Below are positions 8,428-16,077 of a DNA stretch of 36,905 bases, in pieces (the stretch's first letter is position 1; every line of letters starts with the position of its first letter). The DNA is taken from contig JAFRXS010000039.1 of NCBI GenBank assembly GCA_017443405.1, positions 1 through 36,905 of the forward strand, written 5' to 3'. This DNA comes from Clostridia bacterium (lineage in GTDB: Bacteria; Bacillota; Clostridia; Oscillospirales; Acutalibacteraceae). The position numbers were made by a program, and so were the translations under genes. The notes under the pieces were generated by a model, which was not told the origin of the DNA, did no database searches, and saw nothing but the letters and a program-made list of their open reading frames with translations.

Positions 8428-9326
8428 CAGTCGGCGTACCCTCTGAGCTTAACAAGATCGCGGTAGTTTATAAGCGTGATGTCCTGACTACCGAGGAAAG
8501 CCTTTGTCGCGGGATCGGCGAAAAGCTCGTATTCCCAGACCCTGTCGCGCCAGCGCGAGGTGATCGATTTGAGTTCGTCCGACTCGACGGCGGGATGCAG
8601 ATACGTTTCGGTGATCCCGTCCGGGAAGGCGGCTATGGTGTCGTAAACGTAATTGCGGTAAGCCTCGAAGCTCACGCGCTGTTCGTCTCCCCATTCAAAG
8701 GGCAGGAGATAATCGACAGTCGCGATCCTGTACTGACGCGTCATCTCGTTTATCTGACCGAAAACGGCGTCGACGGCTTCGCGCGGGATGTTGATCTCAA
8801 GAGTTTTGTTGCCGAACTGCTCATCCGTGAATTTCGAGGGGATGCGGAAGGGGAGCCCTCTTTTCGCGGCGATGCCGAGAACCGATACGAGCAGCTCCGT
8901 CCTACCCGTCGCTACACCGTACATCGAACCCATGTGGTTGTCGAGATGGGACGGCTCGAGACCGAGGCTTATGAGCCGGTCGATCTGCGCGTTCAGTTCG
9001 TTTTCGGCCTGCGCTATATCGGCGCAGCGCTCGAATTCGTCGGATTCGGCGTACATATACCCGTATTTGTCACGCAGCGAGGAAGTTTCTCCGCTGTATA
9101 CGGGACCCCAGCGGTAGGTCCCCCATTCGCTCGTCGTCGTCAGATGGACGCCGATCGCGTAACCGGGGTGATCTTTCGCGAAGTTCACCGCCTCGGCCGC
9201 CCACGGAGCCGGCGCCATTATCGTCGACGACGTGATGGTCCCGAGTTCCAGCAGCCTCGAGACGGCTGTGTTTGTGGAGTGGCTCATGCCGAAATCGTCC
9301 GCGTTGATGATAAGATAACGTGCCAT
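8427..9326 (-). CDS. ChbG/YdjC-family carbohydrate deacetylase
   Basis: The 299-residue protein starts with the diagnostic NADDFGMS (Asp10, Asp11). It also has His61 in GVHLT and His127/His131 in SHLDNHMG, the expected metal ligands of the YdjC fold. Members remove acetyl groups from N-acetylated sugars such as chitobiose; here the substrate is unknown. The ribosome binding site AAAGGAG at 9334-9340 is strong. The gene overlaps the rhamnosidase by one base, which suggests a two-gene unit that deacetylates and trims a glycan in the cytoplasm. Confidence 0.87.
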   Translation of the reverse strand: MARYLIINADDFGMSHSTNTAVSRLLELGTITSSTIMAPAPWAAEAVNFAKDHPGYAIGVHLTTTSEWGTYRWGPVYSGETSSLRDKYGYMYAESDEFERCADIAQAENELNAQIDRLISLGLEPSHLDNHMGSMYGVATGRTELLVSVLGIAAKRGLPFRIPSKFTDEQFGNKTLEINIPREAVDAVFGQINEMTRQYRIATVDYLLPFEWGDEQRVSFEAYRNYVYDTIAAFPDGITETYLHPAVESDELKSITSRWRDRVWEYELFADPATKAFLGSQDITLINYRDLVKLRGYAD

Positions 9327-9360
9327 CGGAACTCTCCTTTGATATCTCTATTTCGATTTA

Positions 9361-9406
9361 ACGGCCCATCCTCAGAAGCGGAGCGTACCGCGTACGGATG
9401 AGCCGT
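9361..9406 (-). other. Long hairpin between the SH3 gene and the deacetylase gene
   Basis: Arms 9361-9371 and 9396-9406 pair over 11 bases with one exception. In minus-strand RNA that exception becomes a G-U wobble, while in plus-strand RNA it is a C-A mismatch. It therefore folds best in the direction of the local genes. No U run follows, so it is not a standard terminator. It could mark a transcript end or a structured leader. The remaining bases of this 163-base gap show no clear promoter. Confidence 0.45.
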
Positions 9407-9489
9407 AAAAGTGTGTTTTACAGGGCACGCTCAACCAAGCTTTCGCCGGAAAGCCGGAAGGAGCGCGGAAATTCGGATTATTCTCCCGG

Positions 9490-9978
9490 TCAGCCGTTCG
9501 AATCGTTCGAGGCGACTATGGGATTTGTGACAGACTGTTCGGGAGTCAGATAAGTCATGCTGACATAGCCCGTCTGGCTGTCATAGACGACCTTGCCCCA
9601 GTTGTTCTCGACGCTGATAACGTAGATGGTCGTGCCCTTCGCGATCTGGGCGAGGATCTCGCTGGAGGTGTTGGGCTGAGCGCGGAGATTGAGGGTGTCC
9701 TTGTCGGTGCTGACGATGTAGGTGCCGCCTGCGGACACAACGGGGGTGTCGGTGGTTACGACTTCCTGTACGGCGGCGGTGGTGCCTTCCTCAGCCGCAG
9801 CCTTGACTTCCTTGCGCAGCTTGGAATACTTGGCTCCGACGGCTATGCAGACGATGAGAAGGAGGACTATGACGCCGACGCCCAGAAGAAGGACGCCCTT
9901 GTTGACGCTGAGCCTTTCGCTGAAAACCGCGAATCTGGAGCCCTTGCCGCCGTCAGTGTATTCGTTGGAATTTGCCAT
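9490..9978 (-). CDS. Membrane-anchored protein with bacterial SH3 domain
   Basis: The 162-residue protein has a short polar N-terminal tail, one membrane helix at about residues 28-48, a charged linker, an Ala/Thr/Val spacer, and a bacterial SH3 domain in the last 65 residues. The SH3 part shows the usual LNLRAQPNTSSEIL and NNWGKV...GYVS pattern. Such domains bind peptidoglycan or proteins outside the membrane. The ribosome binding site is AAAGGAG, eight bases before the ATG. It is the third gene of the topoisomerase operon, 54 bases after subunit A, separated by a hairpin. A functional link to DNA topology is not evident. Confidence 0.8.
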   Translation of the reverse strand: MANSNEYTDGGKGSRFAVFSERLSVNKGVLLLGVGVIVLLLIVCIAVGAKYSKLRKEVKAAAEEGTTAAVQEVVTTDTPVVSAGGTYIVSTDKDTLNLRAQPNTSSEILAQIAKGTTIYVISVENNWGKVVYDSQTGYVSMTYLTPEQSVTNPIVASNDSNG

Positions 9979-10001
9979 TGTAAAAACTCCTTTGTATTAC
10001 T

Positions 10002-10020
10002 GCGATACGCTGCGTATCGC
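10002..10020 (-). other. Intercistronic hairpin
   Basis: GCGATACG and CGTATCGC form a perfect 8-bp stem with a three-base loop between the topoisomerase A gene and the SH3 gene. There is no following U run, so it is more likely an mRNA processing or stability element than a full terminator. Confidence 0.5.
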
Positions 10021-10032
10021 TTGGTGATAAGG

Positions 10033-12297
10033 TCAATCGTCGGACGCGTCCGGCGCGAAGGTCAGCTGTTCGCCTATGTCCTGCGCCGCGACCGTCGCAC
10101 CTCTTGCGGGGATGGTCTTCGTTCTGTATCTCGAGGGGTCCTTGAACTCGCAGTGCGAAAGCCTCTTCGCGGAAACGAGCTGCTTGCCCTTGAGCTGCTT
10201 CATCACGGCTACGCCGCGCGTCGTTCGCGTTGACTTCATGAGTATCGCGGCGGAATTGAAAATCAGTATCCTGTCGGATGAAGAATACAGAACAAATTCC
10301 TCATCCGCCTTGACCGCGAATACCGCGACCGGAGTCTGGTCCGGACAGTACGCGCCGACGAGCTTCCTGCGGTTCTGTTTCGTTTCGTAGGAGGAGATGG
10401 GGAACTTAGCGCAGTTGCCGTTGTCGTAGAATATGATCAGCGTTTCCGAGTAATCGGTCGTTTCGACCGCGAAAAGCGCTTTTTCGTCGGGGTCGAAGCC
10501 CATCACGGCGGGAACATAGTCGCCGAGGACGCTCGCCTTCGTGTCCGCGAAATCGGACACCTTCGCCTTGTAGGCGGAGCACTTGTCGGTAAAGAAGAGG
10601 AGAGAGGCGTTGTTCGTGGAATCCTTTTCGAGAACGATCCCGTCGCCGTCCTTCAGCTTCTGGACGTTGCTTAGCCTGAGCGACTGCGGCGTTATCTTCT
10701 TGAAGTAGCCTTCCCGTGTGAAGAATATCCTTACCGGATAGTCGGGCGCGGCGTCCTCTCTGACGTCCTCGTCCTCATCCGGCGTGTCGTAGATGATGTC
10801 CGTCCGGCGGTCGATGCCGAAGGTCTCGGAGACTTCCTTGAGCTCGGAAACGATGATCTTGTCGATCCTTCTCTTGTGGGCGAGTATATCCTCCATATCG
10901 GCTATGGCGGCTTTCAGGTCCTCAAGGTCTTCGAGCTTTTTGAGTATGAACTCGCGGTTGAGGTGTCGGAGCTTTATCTCCGCTACGTAGTTCGCCTGGA
11001 CTTCATCTATCCCGAAGCCGGTCATAAGGTTGGGTACGACGTCGCTTTCAAGCTCGGTGCCCCTGATGATGCTTATCGCCTTGTCGATATCGAGAAGTAT
11101 GAGCTGCAATCCCTCGAGCAGATGCAGACGGTCCTTCGCTCCGGTGAGCTCGTGGAACGTGCGTCTCGTGACGCATTCCGCGCGGAAGGCGAGCCACTCG
11201 ACGAGGATGTCCTTGACGCCCATCACGACGGGCGATCCGCCGACGAGGATATTGAAATTGCAGGGGAAACTGTCTTCAAGCGGCGTTAGCTTGAAAAGTC
11301 TCCTCATCAATTTATTATAATCCACCGAACGCTTAAGGTCAATAGTTATTTTGAGTCCGGTCTTGTCCGTTTCATCGCGGATATCGGATATCTCGCGTAT
11401 CTTTCCCGCCTTCGCGAGCTCGATGATCCTGTCGATTATCGCCTCGCTGGTCGTGGTGGGCGGTATCTCGGTAATATCTATGCAGTTGCCGCTCTTGTCG
11501 TAGGTGTATTTCGCCCTGACTTTTATGCCGCCCCTGCCGGTGTTGAGCACCGCGTCGATAGCGGCGCGGTCATAAACGATACTGCCGCCGCCCGAGAAGT
11601 CGGGCGCCTTTATGCTGTCGGCTATATCGTAATCCGGATTGCGGATAAGCCCCATTGCCGCGTCGCAGACCTCCCTGAGGTTGAAGGAGCATATATTCGA
11701 CGCCATGCCGACGGCGATACCGGTGTTGACGTTGCAGAGGATGTTCGGGAAGCGGGTGGGAAAGAGGACGGGCTCCTTCATCGTGCTGTCGTAGTTGTCG
11801 ACGAAATCTACGGTGTCCTTGTCGATGTCGACGAAAAGCTCCTTGCATATGGGCGCGAGCTTCGCCTCGGTGTACCTCGCCGCGGCGTACGCCATATTGC
11901 GCGAATACGCCTTGCCGAAATTTCCCTTCGACTCGACGAACGGATGCAGCAGCGTTTCGTTGCCCGTCGTCATCCTGACCATCGTTTCGTAAATCGCGGC
12001 GTCGCCGTGCGGATTGAGCTGCATCGTGCGCCCGACTATGTTCGCGGATTTTATCTTCGCGCCGCTGAGAAGGCCCATTTTATACATGGTATAAAGCAGC
12101 TTTCTGTGCGAGGGCTTGAAGCCGTCTATCTCGGGGATGGCGCGGGAGAGTATGACGCTCATCGCGTAGGGCATGTAGTTCGTTTCGAGCGTGTCCGTGA
12201 TGTTCTGACGCTCGATGATGCCCGCGCCCTCAATATGCGCTGCGGGGTCCTTGCTCTTCGGTTTTTCCGGTACTTCCGGCTTTTTCTTTCTTGCCAT
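10033..12297 (-). CDS. Type II DNA topoisomerase subunit A (ParC/GyrA-like)
   Basis: The 754-residue protein is the DNA breakage-reunion subunit. A lysine-rich start (1-20) precedes the winged-helix domain. Arg141 and the catalytic Tyr142 lie in AARYTEAKL, and the NPHGD segment is at 95-99. The tower and coiled-coil region follows to about 500, and the last 240 residues should form the DNA-wrapping beta-pinwheel. I see no GyrA-box (QRRGGKG-like) motif, which favours a topoisomerase IV-type or specialised enzyme over gyrase. The position equivalent to E. coli GyrA Ser83 is Ala100 and that of Asp87 is Glu104. The start lies eight bases after the subunit B gene with a poor ribosome binding site, so coupled translation is likely. 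Confidence 0.9.
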   Translation of the reverse strand: MARKKKPEVPEKPKSKDPAAHIEGAGIIERQNITDTLETNYMPYAMSVILSRAIPEIDGFKPSHRKLLYTMYKMGLLSGAKIKSANIVGRTMQLNPHGDAAIYETMVRMTTGNETLLHPFVESKGNFGKAYSRNMAYAAARYTEAKLAPICKELFVDIDKDTVDFVDNYDSTMKEPVLFPTRFPNILCNVNTGIAVGMASNICSFNLREVCDAAMGLIRNPDYDIADSIKAPDFSGGGSIVYDRAAIDAVLNTGRGGIKVRAKYTYDKSGNCIDITEIPPTTTSEAIIDRIIELAKAGKIREISDIRDETDKTGLKITIDLKRSVDYNKLMRRLFKLTPLEDSFPCNFNILVGGSPVVMGVKDILVEWLAFRAECVTRRTFHELTGAKDRLHLLEGLQLILLDIDKAISIIRGTELESDVVPNLMTGFGIDEVQANYVAEIKLRHLNREFILKKLEDLEDLKAAIADMEDILAHKRRIDKIIVSELKEVSETFGIDRRTDIIYDTPDEDEDVREDAAPDYPVRIFFTREGYFKKITPQSLRLSNVQKLKDGDGIVLEKDSTNNASLLFFTDKCSAYKAKVSDFADTKASVLGDYVPAVMGFDPDEKALFAVETTDYSETLIIFYDNGNCAKFPISSYETKQNRRKLVGAYCPDQTPVAVFAVKADEEFVLYSSSDRILIFNSAAILMKSTRTTRGVAVMKQLKGKQLVSAKRLSHCEFKDPSRYRTKTIPARGATVAAQDIGEQLTFAPDASDD

Positions 12298-12305
12298 GAT
12301 TTATA

Positions 12306-14294
12306 TCAGGAGAGGTCGGCGAGGTCGATGAAATGACTGCCGTATCTCGCTATATGCTCCTTTCTGCCTTCAAGATCGTTTCCGAGCAGAAGGTCGAATT
12401 TGCGGCTGACGTTCTCGGGGTCCTGACCGGGCTCGACTTTGATGAGGCGCCTTGTTTCCGGGTTCATGGTCGTGAGCCACATCATGTCGGCGTCGTTTTC
12501 GCCGAGTCCCTTCGAACGCTGTATGGTATATTTCGCTGAGCCTATTTCTTCGAGAGCCGCGGTCTTTTCGCTTTCGTTATAGGCGAACCACGTGCCGTTC
12601 GCGGTGTTTATCTCGTAAAGCGGCGACTGCGCGATGAAGACCTTGCCCTCGGTTATCAGCTTGGGCATCAGGCGGTAGAACATCGTCAGTATGAGCGTCC
12701 TTATCTGGTAGCCGTCGACGTCGGCGTCGGTACAGATGATGACCTTCGACCAGCGCAGCTTGTCGATATCGAACGAATAAAGGTCCTTCTGCTTCGTCCT
12801 GACTTCGACTCCGCAGCCGAGAACCTTGATGAGATCGGTGATTATCTCGTTCTTGAATATCTTGTCGTAGTCGCTTTTAAGGCAGTTGAGTATTTTGCCA
12901 CGGACGGGTATGACCGCCTGGAACGCGGAATCGCGCGCCTGTTTGCACGCGCCGAGAGCGGAGTCGCCCTCCACGATGAATATCTCGCGCTGAGAAACGT
13001 CCTTGCTGCGGCAGTCGACGAATTTCTCGATGCGGTCGGTCATCGTGTTGCCCTTGAGCAGCGTGTTCTTGAGCTGGAGCCTCGTGGCTTCGGAGCGCAC
13101 GCGGCTGCGCATGTTCACTATGACCTGCTCGGCGATCTTGTCCGCTTCTATCCTGTTTTCGATGAAGTAGACCTCGATGTTGCGCCTGAGGAACTTCGTC
13201 ATCGCCTCGCGGATGAACTTGTTCGTTATCGCCTTTTTCGTCTGGTTCTCGTACGAAGTGCGCGTCGAGAAGGAAGATGTTACGATTATGAGGCAGTCCT
13301 CGATATCCTGGAAGGAGATCTTCGGGTCGTTCTTGGCGTATTTGCCGTTCTGCTTGAGATAGGCGTCTATCTCGCTCAAAAACGCGCTTCTGACCGCCTG
13401 CTCCGGCGAACCGCCGTGCTCGAGCATCGAGGAGTTGTGGTAGAACTCCTGCGTGTGGAACTGCTTCGAGAAACAGAACGCGCAGCTCATGCGGACCTTG
13501 TAGTCGGGCATATCCTCGCGGTCGCGGCCTTTATCCTCGCCCTCGCAGTACATGACGGAGGTCATCGCGCTATCGCCCGCGAGCTCGCGGCCGTAGTCGT
13601 TTATGCCGTCGGGGTGGAAGAACTGCTTCGTCTCGAACCTGCCGTTCGTGAGCTGACGCCTGAATTCGAAGGTCACGCCCGCGTTGACTACCGACTGGCG
13701 GTTGAGCGTCTGCTCGAACCAGTCGTCGGGCACGGCTATATCGGTGAAGACGTCAAGGTCGGGCTTCCAGCGTATGGTCGTGCCGGTATCGGATTTAGGA
13801 TACGGTTCCTTCGACATTTCCCCGACGGGGAAGCCCTTTTCGAAGCGCAGATGATAAAGATAGCCGCCCGTCTTGACTTCGGCTTCCATGTATTCGGAGG
13901 CGTACTGCGTGGCGCACAGGCCGAGACCGTTGAGACCGAGCGAATACTCGTAGCTTCCGTCCTTGTCGTTGTCGTATTTGGAGCCCGCGTAAAGCTCGCA
14001 GAAGAGCAGCTTCCAGTTATACTCGTTTTCCTTCGTGTTGAAATCAACGGGTATGCCTCTGCCCAGGTCGCGCACCTCGACGGAGTTGTCCGAGTACTTG
14101 GTGACCGTGATGCGGTTGCCGTAGCCCTCTCTCGCTTCGTCGATTGAGTTGGATATTATCTCGAACAGGGAATGTTCGCAGCCTTCAAGACCGTCCGAGC
14201 CGAAAATGACGGCGGGACGCTTGCGGACCCTGTCGGGACCCTTGAGGCTGACGATACTGTCGTTCCCGTATGACTGTTTACTGTTTCTTGCCAT
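12306..14294 (-). CDS. Type II DNA topoisomerase subunit B (ParE/GyrB-like)
   Basis: The protein is 662 residues from the chosen start. The GHKL ATPase domain shows FEIISNSIDEA (Glu45, Asn49), the Asp76 motif RDLGRGIP and the lid GLNGLG. The transducer has the ATP-sensing QTK loop. The TOPRIM domain has IVEGDSA, the metal motif TDADVDG and the later KGLGE. It drives ATP-dependent strand passage with the downstream A subunit. I place the start at the ATG at 14292-14294. The upstream GTG at 14316-14318 lies directly against the -10 box of the promoter (14310-14315), upstream of the predicted transcription start, so it cannot be used from this promoter. GGTGAT, seven bases or less upstream, may serve as the ribosome binding site. 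Confidence 0.9.
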   Translation of the reverse strand: MARNSKQSYGNDSIVSLKGPDRVRKRPAVIFGSDGLEGCEHSLFEIISNSIDEAREGYGNRITVTKYSDNSVEVRDLGRGIPVDFNTKENEYNWKLLFCELYAGSKYDNDKDGSYEYSLGLNGLGLCATQYASEYMEAEVKTGGYLYHLRFEKGFPVGEMSKEPYPKSDTGTTIRWKPDLDVFTDIAVPDDWFEQTLNRQSVVNAGVTFEFRRQLTNGRFETKQFFHPDGINDYGRELAGDSAMTSVMYCEGEDKGRDREDMPDYKVRMSCAFCFSKQFHTQEFYHNSSMLEHGGSPEQAVRSAFLSEIDAYLKQNGKYAKNDPKISFQDIEDCLIIVTSSFSTRTSYENQTKKAITNKFIREAMTKFLRRNIEVYFIENRIEADKIAEQVIVNMRSRVRSEATRLQLKNTLLKGNTMTDRIEKFVDCRSKDVSQREIFIVEGDSALGACKQARDSAFQAVIPVRGKILNCLKSDYDKIFKNEIITDLIKVLGCGVEVRTKQKDLYSFDIDKLRWSKVIICTDADVDGYQIRTLILTMFYRLMPKLITEGKVFIAQSPLYEINTANGTWFAYNESEKTAALEEIGSAKYTIQRSKGLGENDADMMWLTTMNPETRRLIKVEPGQDPENVSRKFDLLLGNDLEGRKEHIARYGSHFIDLADLS

Positions 14295-14309
14295 TATATC
14301 ACCGAATAC

Positions 14310-14338
14310 ATTATACACGATATTTGGTGTTCCGTCAA
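14310..14338 (-). promoter_or_regulatory. Near-consensus promoter of the topoisomerase operon
   Basis: On the minus strand TTGACG (14333-14338), a 17-base spacer and perfect TATAAT (14310-14315) are present. The predicted start, near 14303, leaves only about nine bases before the ATG at 14294, so the mRNA leader would be extremely short. Confidence 0.85.
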
Positions 14339-14395
14339 GTAAGGCGGCGACGGAAAAATCTTACGTAATATTTATAAATATCCTATATTATTTAT

Positions 14396-14424
14396 TTGAC
14401 TGTTTAACGGCGGCGTGTTAAAAT
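14396..14424 (+). promoter_or_regulatory. Sigma-A-type promoter of the gtrA-nrdR gene run
   Basis: TTGACT (14396-14401), a 17-base spacer and TAAAAT (14419-14424) face away from the topoisomerase promoter. The leader is about 60 bases and contains only short GGTC/GACC self-complementary segments. The intergenic region 14319-14491 holds these two divergent promoters and nothing else that I recognise. Confidence 0.8.
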
Positions 14425-14491
14425 ACAAGATATAGTATCGGGTCGTATGGTCGGGTAAGACCTTGCCGTCGGTCCGCAAGAGGTACGGATA

Positions 14492-15073
14492 ATGAAAAAA
14501 ATATACAATTGGTTCGCTTCATGGGGCATAGTGCGCAAACTTTGCGAAAAGCCGTTTTTTGCGAAGGTGCTGTCCTATGAATTTCTGTCATATCTGTTTT
14601 TCGGTGCCCTTACGACTCTGGTGAATTTTATCGCGTTCGCCGTAGTCAAAAGACTTTTCGGCGAAGATTTCGACACTCTCATCGTGGGCCGTATCGGTTC
14701 TTATGAGATACCCGCCGCGACGGTGACAAACGCCATAGCCTGGCTGACGTCGCTGTTTTTCGCTTTCTTTACCAACAAGCTCTGGGTGTTCGAGAGCCGC
14801 AGCTTCAAACCGCGCGTTCTGGCGAAGGAGCTTTCGACTTTCGTCGCCGCGCGTCTTCTCAGCGGCGTCCTGCTCGAAATAGTCGGATTCGACCTCCTCA
14901 ACAAATTCCTGCACGAGCGTCTCGCCGACAAGGAGGACATCGTTTGCTGGATAGCGAAACTGATAATCGCCATCGGCGTCATCATATTCAATTTCGTCGC
15001 GAGCAAGCTCGTGTCTTTCAGAAAGAAGAAAACCGAAGCGGAGGATAATGGGGATGAACTTCAGAAGTCTTAA
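14492..15073 (+). CDS. GtrA-like membrane protein
   Basis: The 193-residue protein has four predicted membrane helices and the GtrA-family pattern. YLFFGALTTLVNF lies in the first helix, and FTNKLWVF follows the second or third helix. A lysine-rich C-terminal tail lies on the cytoplasmic side. Family members are thought to help move lipid-linked sugars across the membrane or assist glycosyltransferases in cell-surface glycan building. The ribosome binding site AAGAGG precedes the ATG by about eight bases. The 3' end overlaps the next gene by about 20 bases. A second, diverged GtrA-like gene lies at 23589-24125. Confidence 0.85.
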   Translation: MKKIYNWFASWGIVRKLCEKPFFAKVLSYEFLSYLFFGALTTLVNFIAFAVVKRLFGEDFDTLIVGRIGSYEIPAATVTNAIAWLTSLFFAFFTNKLWVFESRSFKPRVLAKELSTFVAARLLSGVLLEIVGFDLLNKFLHERLADKEDIVCWIAKLIIAIGVIIFNFVASKLVSFRKKKTEAEDNGDELQKS

Positions 15074-16025
15074 TACGACCGGCACGGTCGAGGGGTACGT
15101 CGTAGTTACCAAGTGCGAGAAAAAGACGTCGAAAAAGGGCGATCTTTTCCTCGACCTCGTTCTTGCCGACGTCAGCGGGGAGATCGTCGCGAAATACTGG
15201 GATTTCAGGCAGGGCGAAAGCGCCGAGCTTGCCGTCAACGACATAATCAAGGTCCGCGGCGTTCTTCAGCAGTACAACAATCAGCCTCAACTCAAGGTCG
15301 ACAGGTACCGCTTCATTACCGAGAAGGACGAGGTCGACCTTTCGCAGATCATCCCGAGCTCTGAGTACGATCCGAACAGGCTTTTCGACGAGCTTTACTC
15401 TATAGCCTCGTCCTTTGCCGACGGCGATCTGCGTCTTTTGACCGTGTCGGTTTACGACGAGTATAAGGACAGGCTGATCGAATGGCCGGCGGCTTTCAGG
15501 CTGCATCACGCGATGCGCGGCGGTCTTCTTTATCATACGCTGTCCATGGTCAGGATGGCGCAGGCGATCATGAGGGAATATCCGTCCGTCGACGGCGACC
15601 TTCTCATTGCGGGCACCATGCTGCACGATATAGCCAAGACCGAGGAGCTGCATCTCGGCAAATCCGGTCTCGTCGACAAGTACACGCCCGAGGGCAATCT
15701 GCTCGGTCATCTCGTCCTCGGCTGCATGGACGTCGAGCTCATAGGCACGCGCGTCGGCGTCGGCCGAGAAACGCTGCTTCTCATCGAGCACATGCTCATC
15801 TCGCACCACGGCGAGCCCGAGTTCGGCGCGGCAAAACGTCCGCTCATCCTCGAAGCCGAGATACTCAACGCGATAGACAATCTCGACGCGAGGGTCTATG
15901 AGATAGAAAAGGCTCTGCTCGACGTCGCCCCGGGCGAGATGACAGCAAAGCAGTGGGCGCTCGAGGACAGGCAGTTCTACAATCACGCGAGAAAGAGCAT
16001 TTCCGCTACCGCGAAACTGTTCTGA
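15054..16025 (+). CDS. YhaM-like 3'-5' exoribonuclease (OB fold plus HD domain)
   Basis: The protein is about 323 residues. The N-terminal OB-fold nucleic-acid-binding domain (about 1-95, including EIVAKYWD and IIKVRGVLQQYN) is followed by an HD metal-dependent hydrolase domain with HHAMRGGLLYHT and the LHDIAK motif. This order and length match YhaM, which degrades RNA and DNA ends. I prefer the ATG at 15054 because GGAGG at 15040-15044 is nine bases upstream. The ATG at 15048 is only three bases from it and would add two residues. The gene overlaps the end of the GtrA-like gene, so both are in one transcript. Confidence 0.88.
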   Translation: MNFRSLNTTGTVEGYVVVTKCEKKTSKKGDLFLDLVLADVSGEIVAKYWDFRQGESAELAVNDIIKVRGVLQQYNNQPQLKVDRYRFITEKDEVDLSQIIPSSEYDPNRLFDELYSIASSFADGDLRLLTVSVYDEYKDRLIEWPAAFRLHHAMRGGLLYHTLSMVRMAQAIMREYPSVDGDLLIAGTMLHDIAKTEELHLGKSGLVDKYTPEGNLLGHLVLGCMDVELIGTRVGVGRETLLLIEHMLISHHGEPEFGAAKRPLILEAEILNAIDNLDARVYEIEKALLDVAPGEMTAKQWALEDRQFYNHARKSISATAKLF

Positions 16026-16077
16026 TATAAAACCCCTTCATGCATTTCCAATACATATACCGTCAGGGAGGTCATTT

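Noticed and set aside
13416-14147. A 243-codon plus-strand frame over the topoisomerase B gene
   Set aside because: Antisense to a well-supported ATPase domain, with no start signals.
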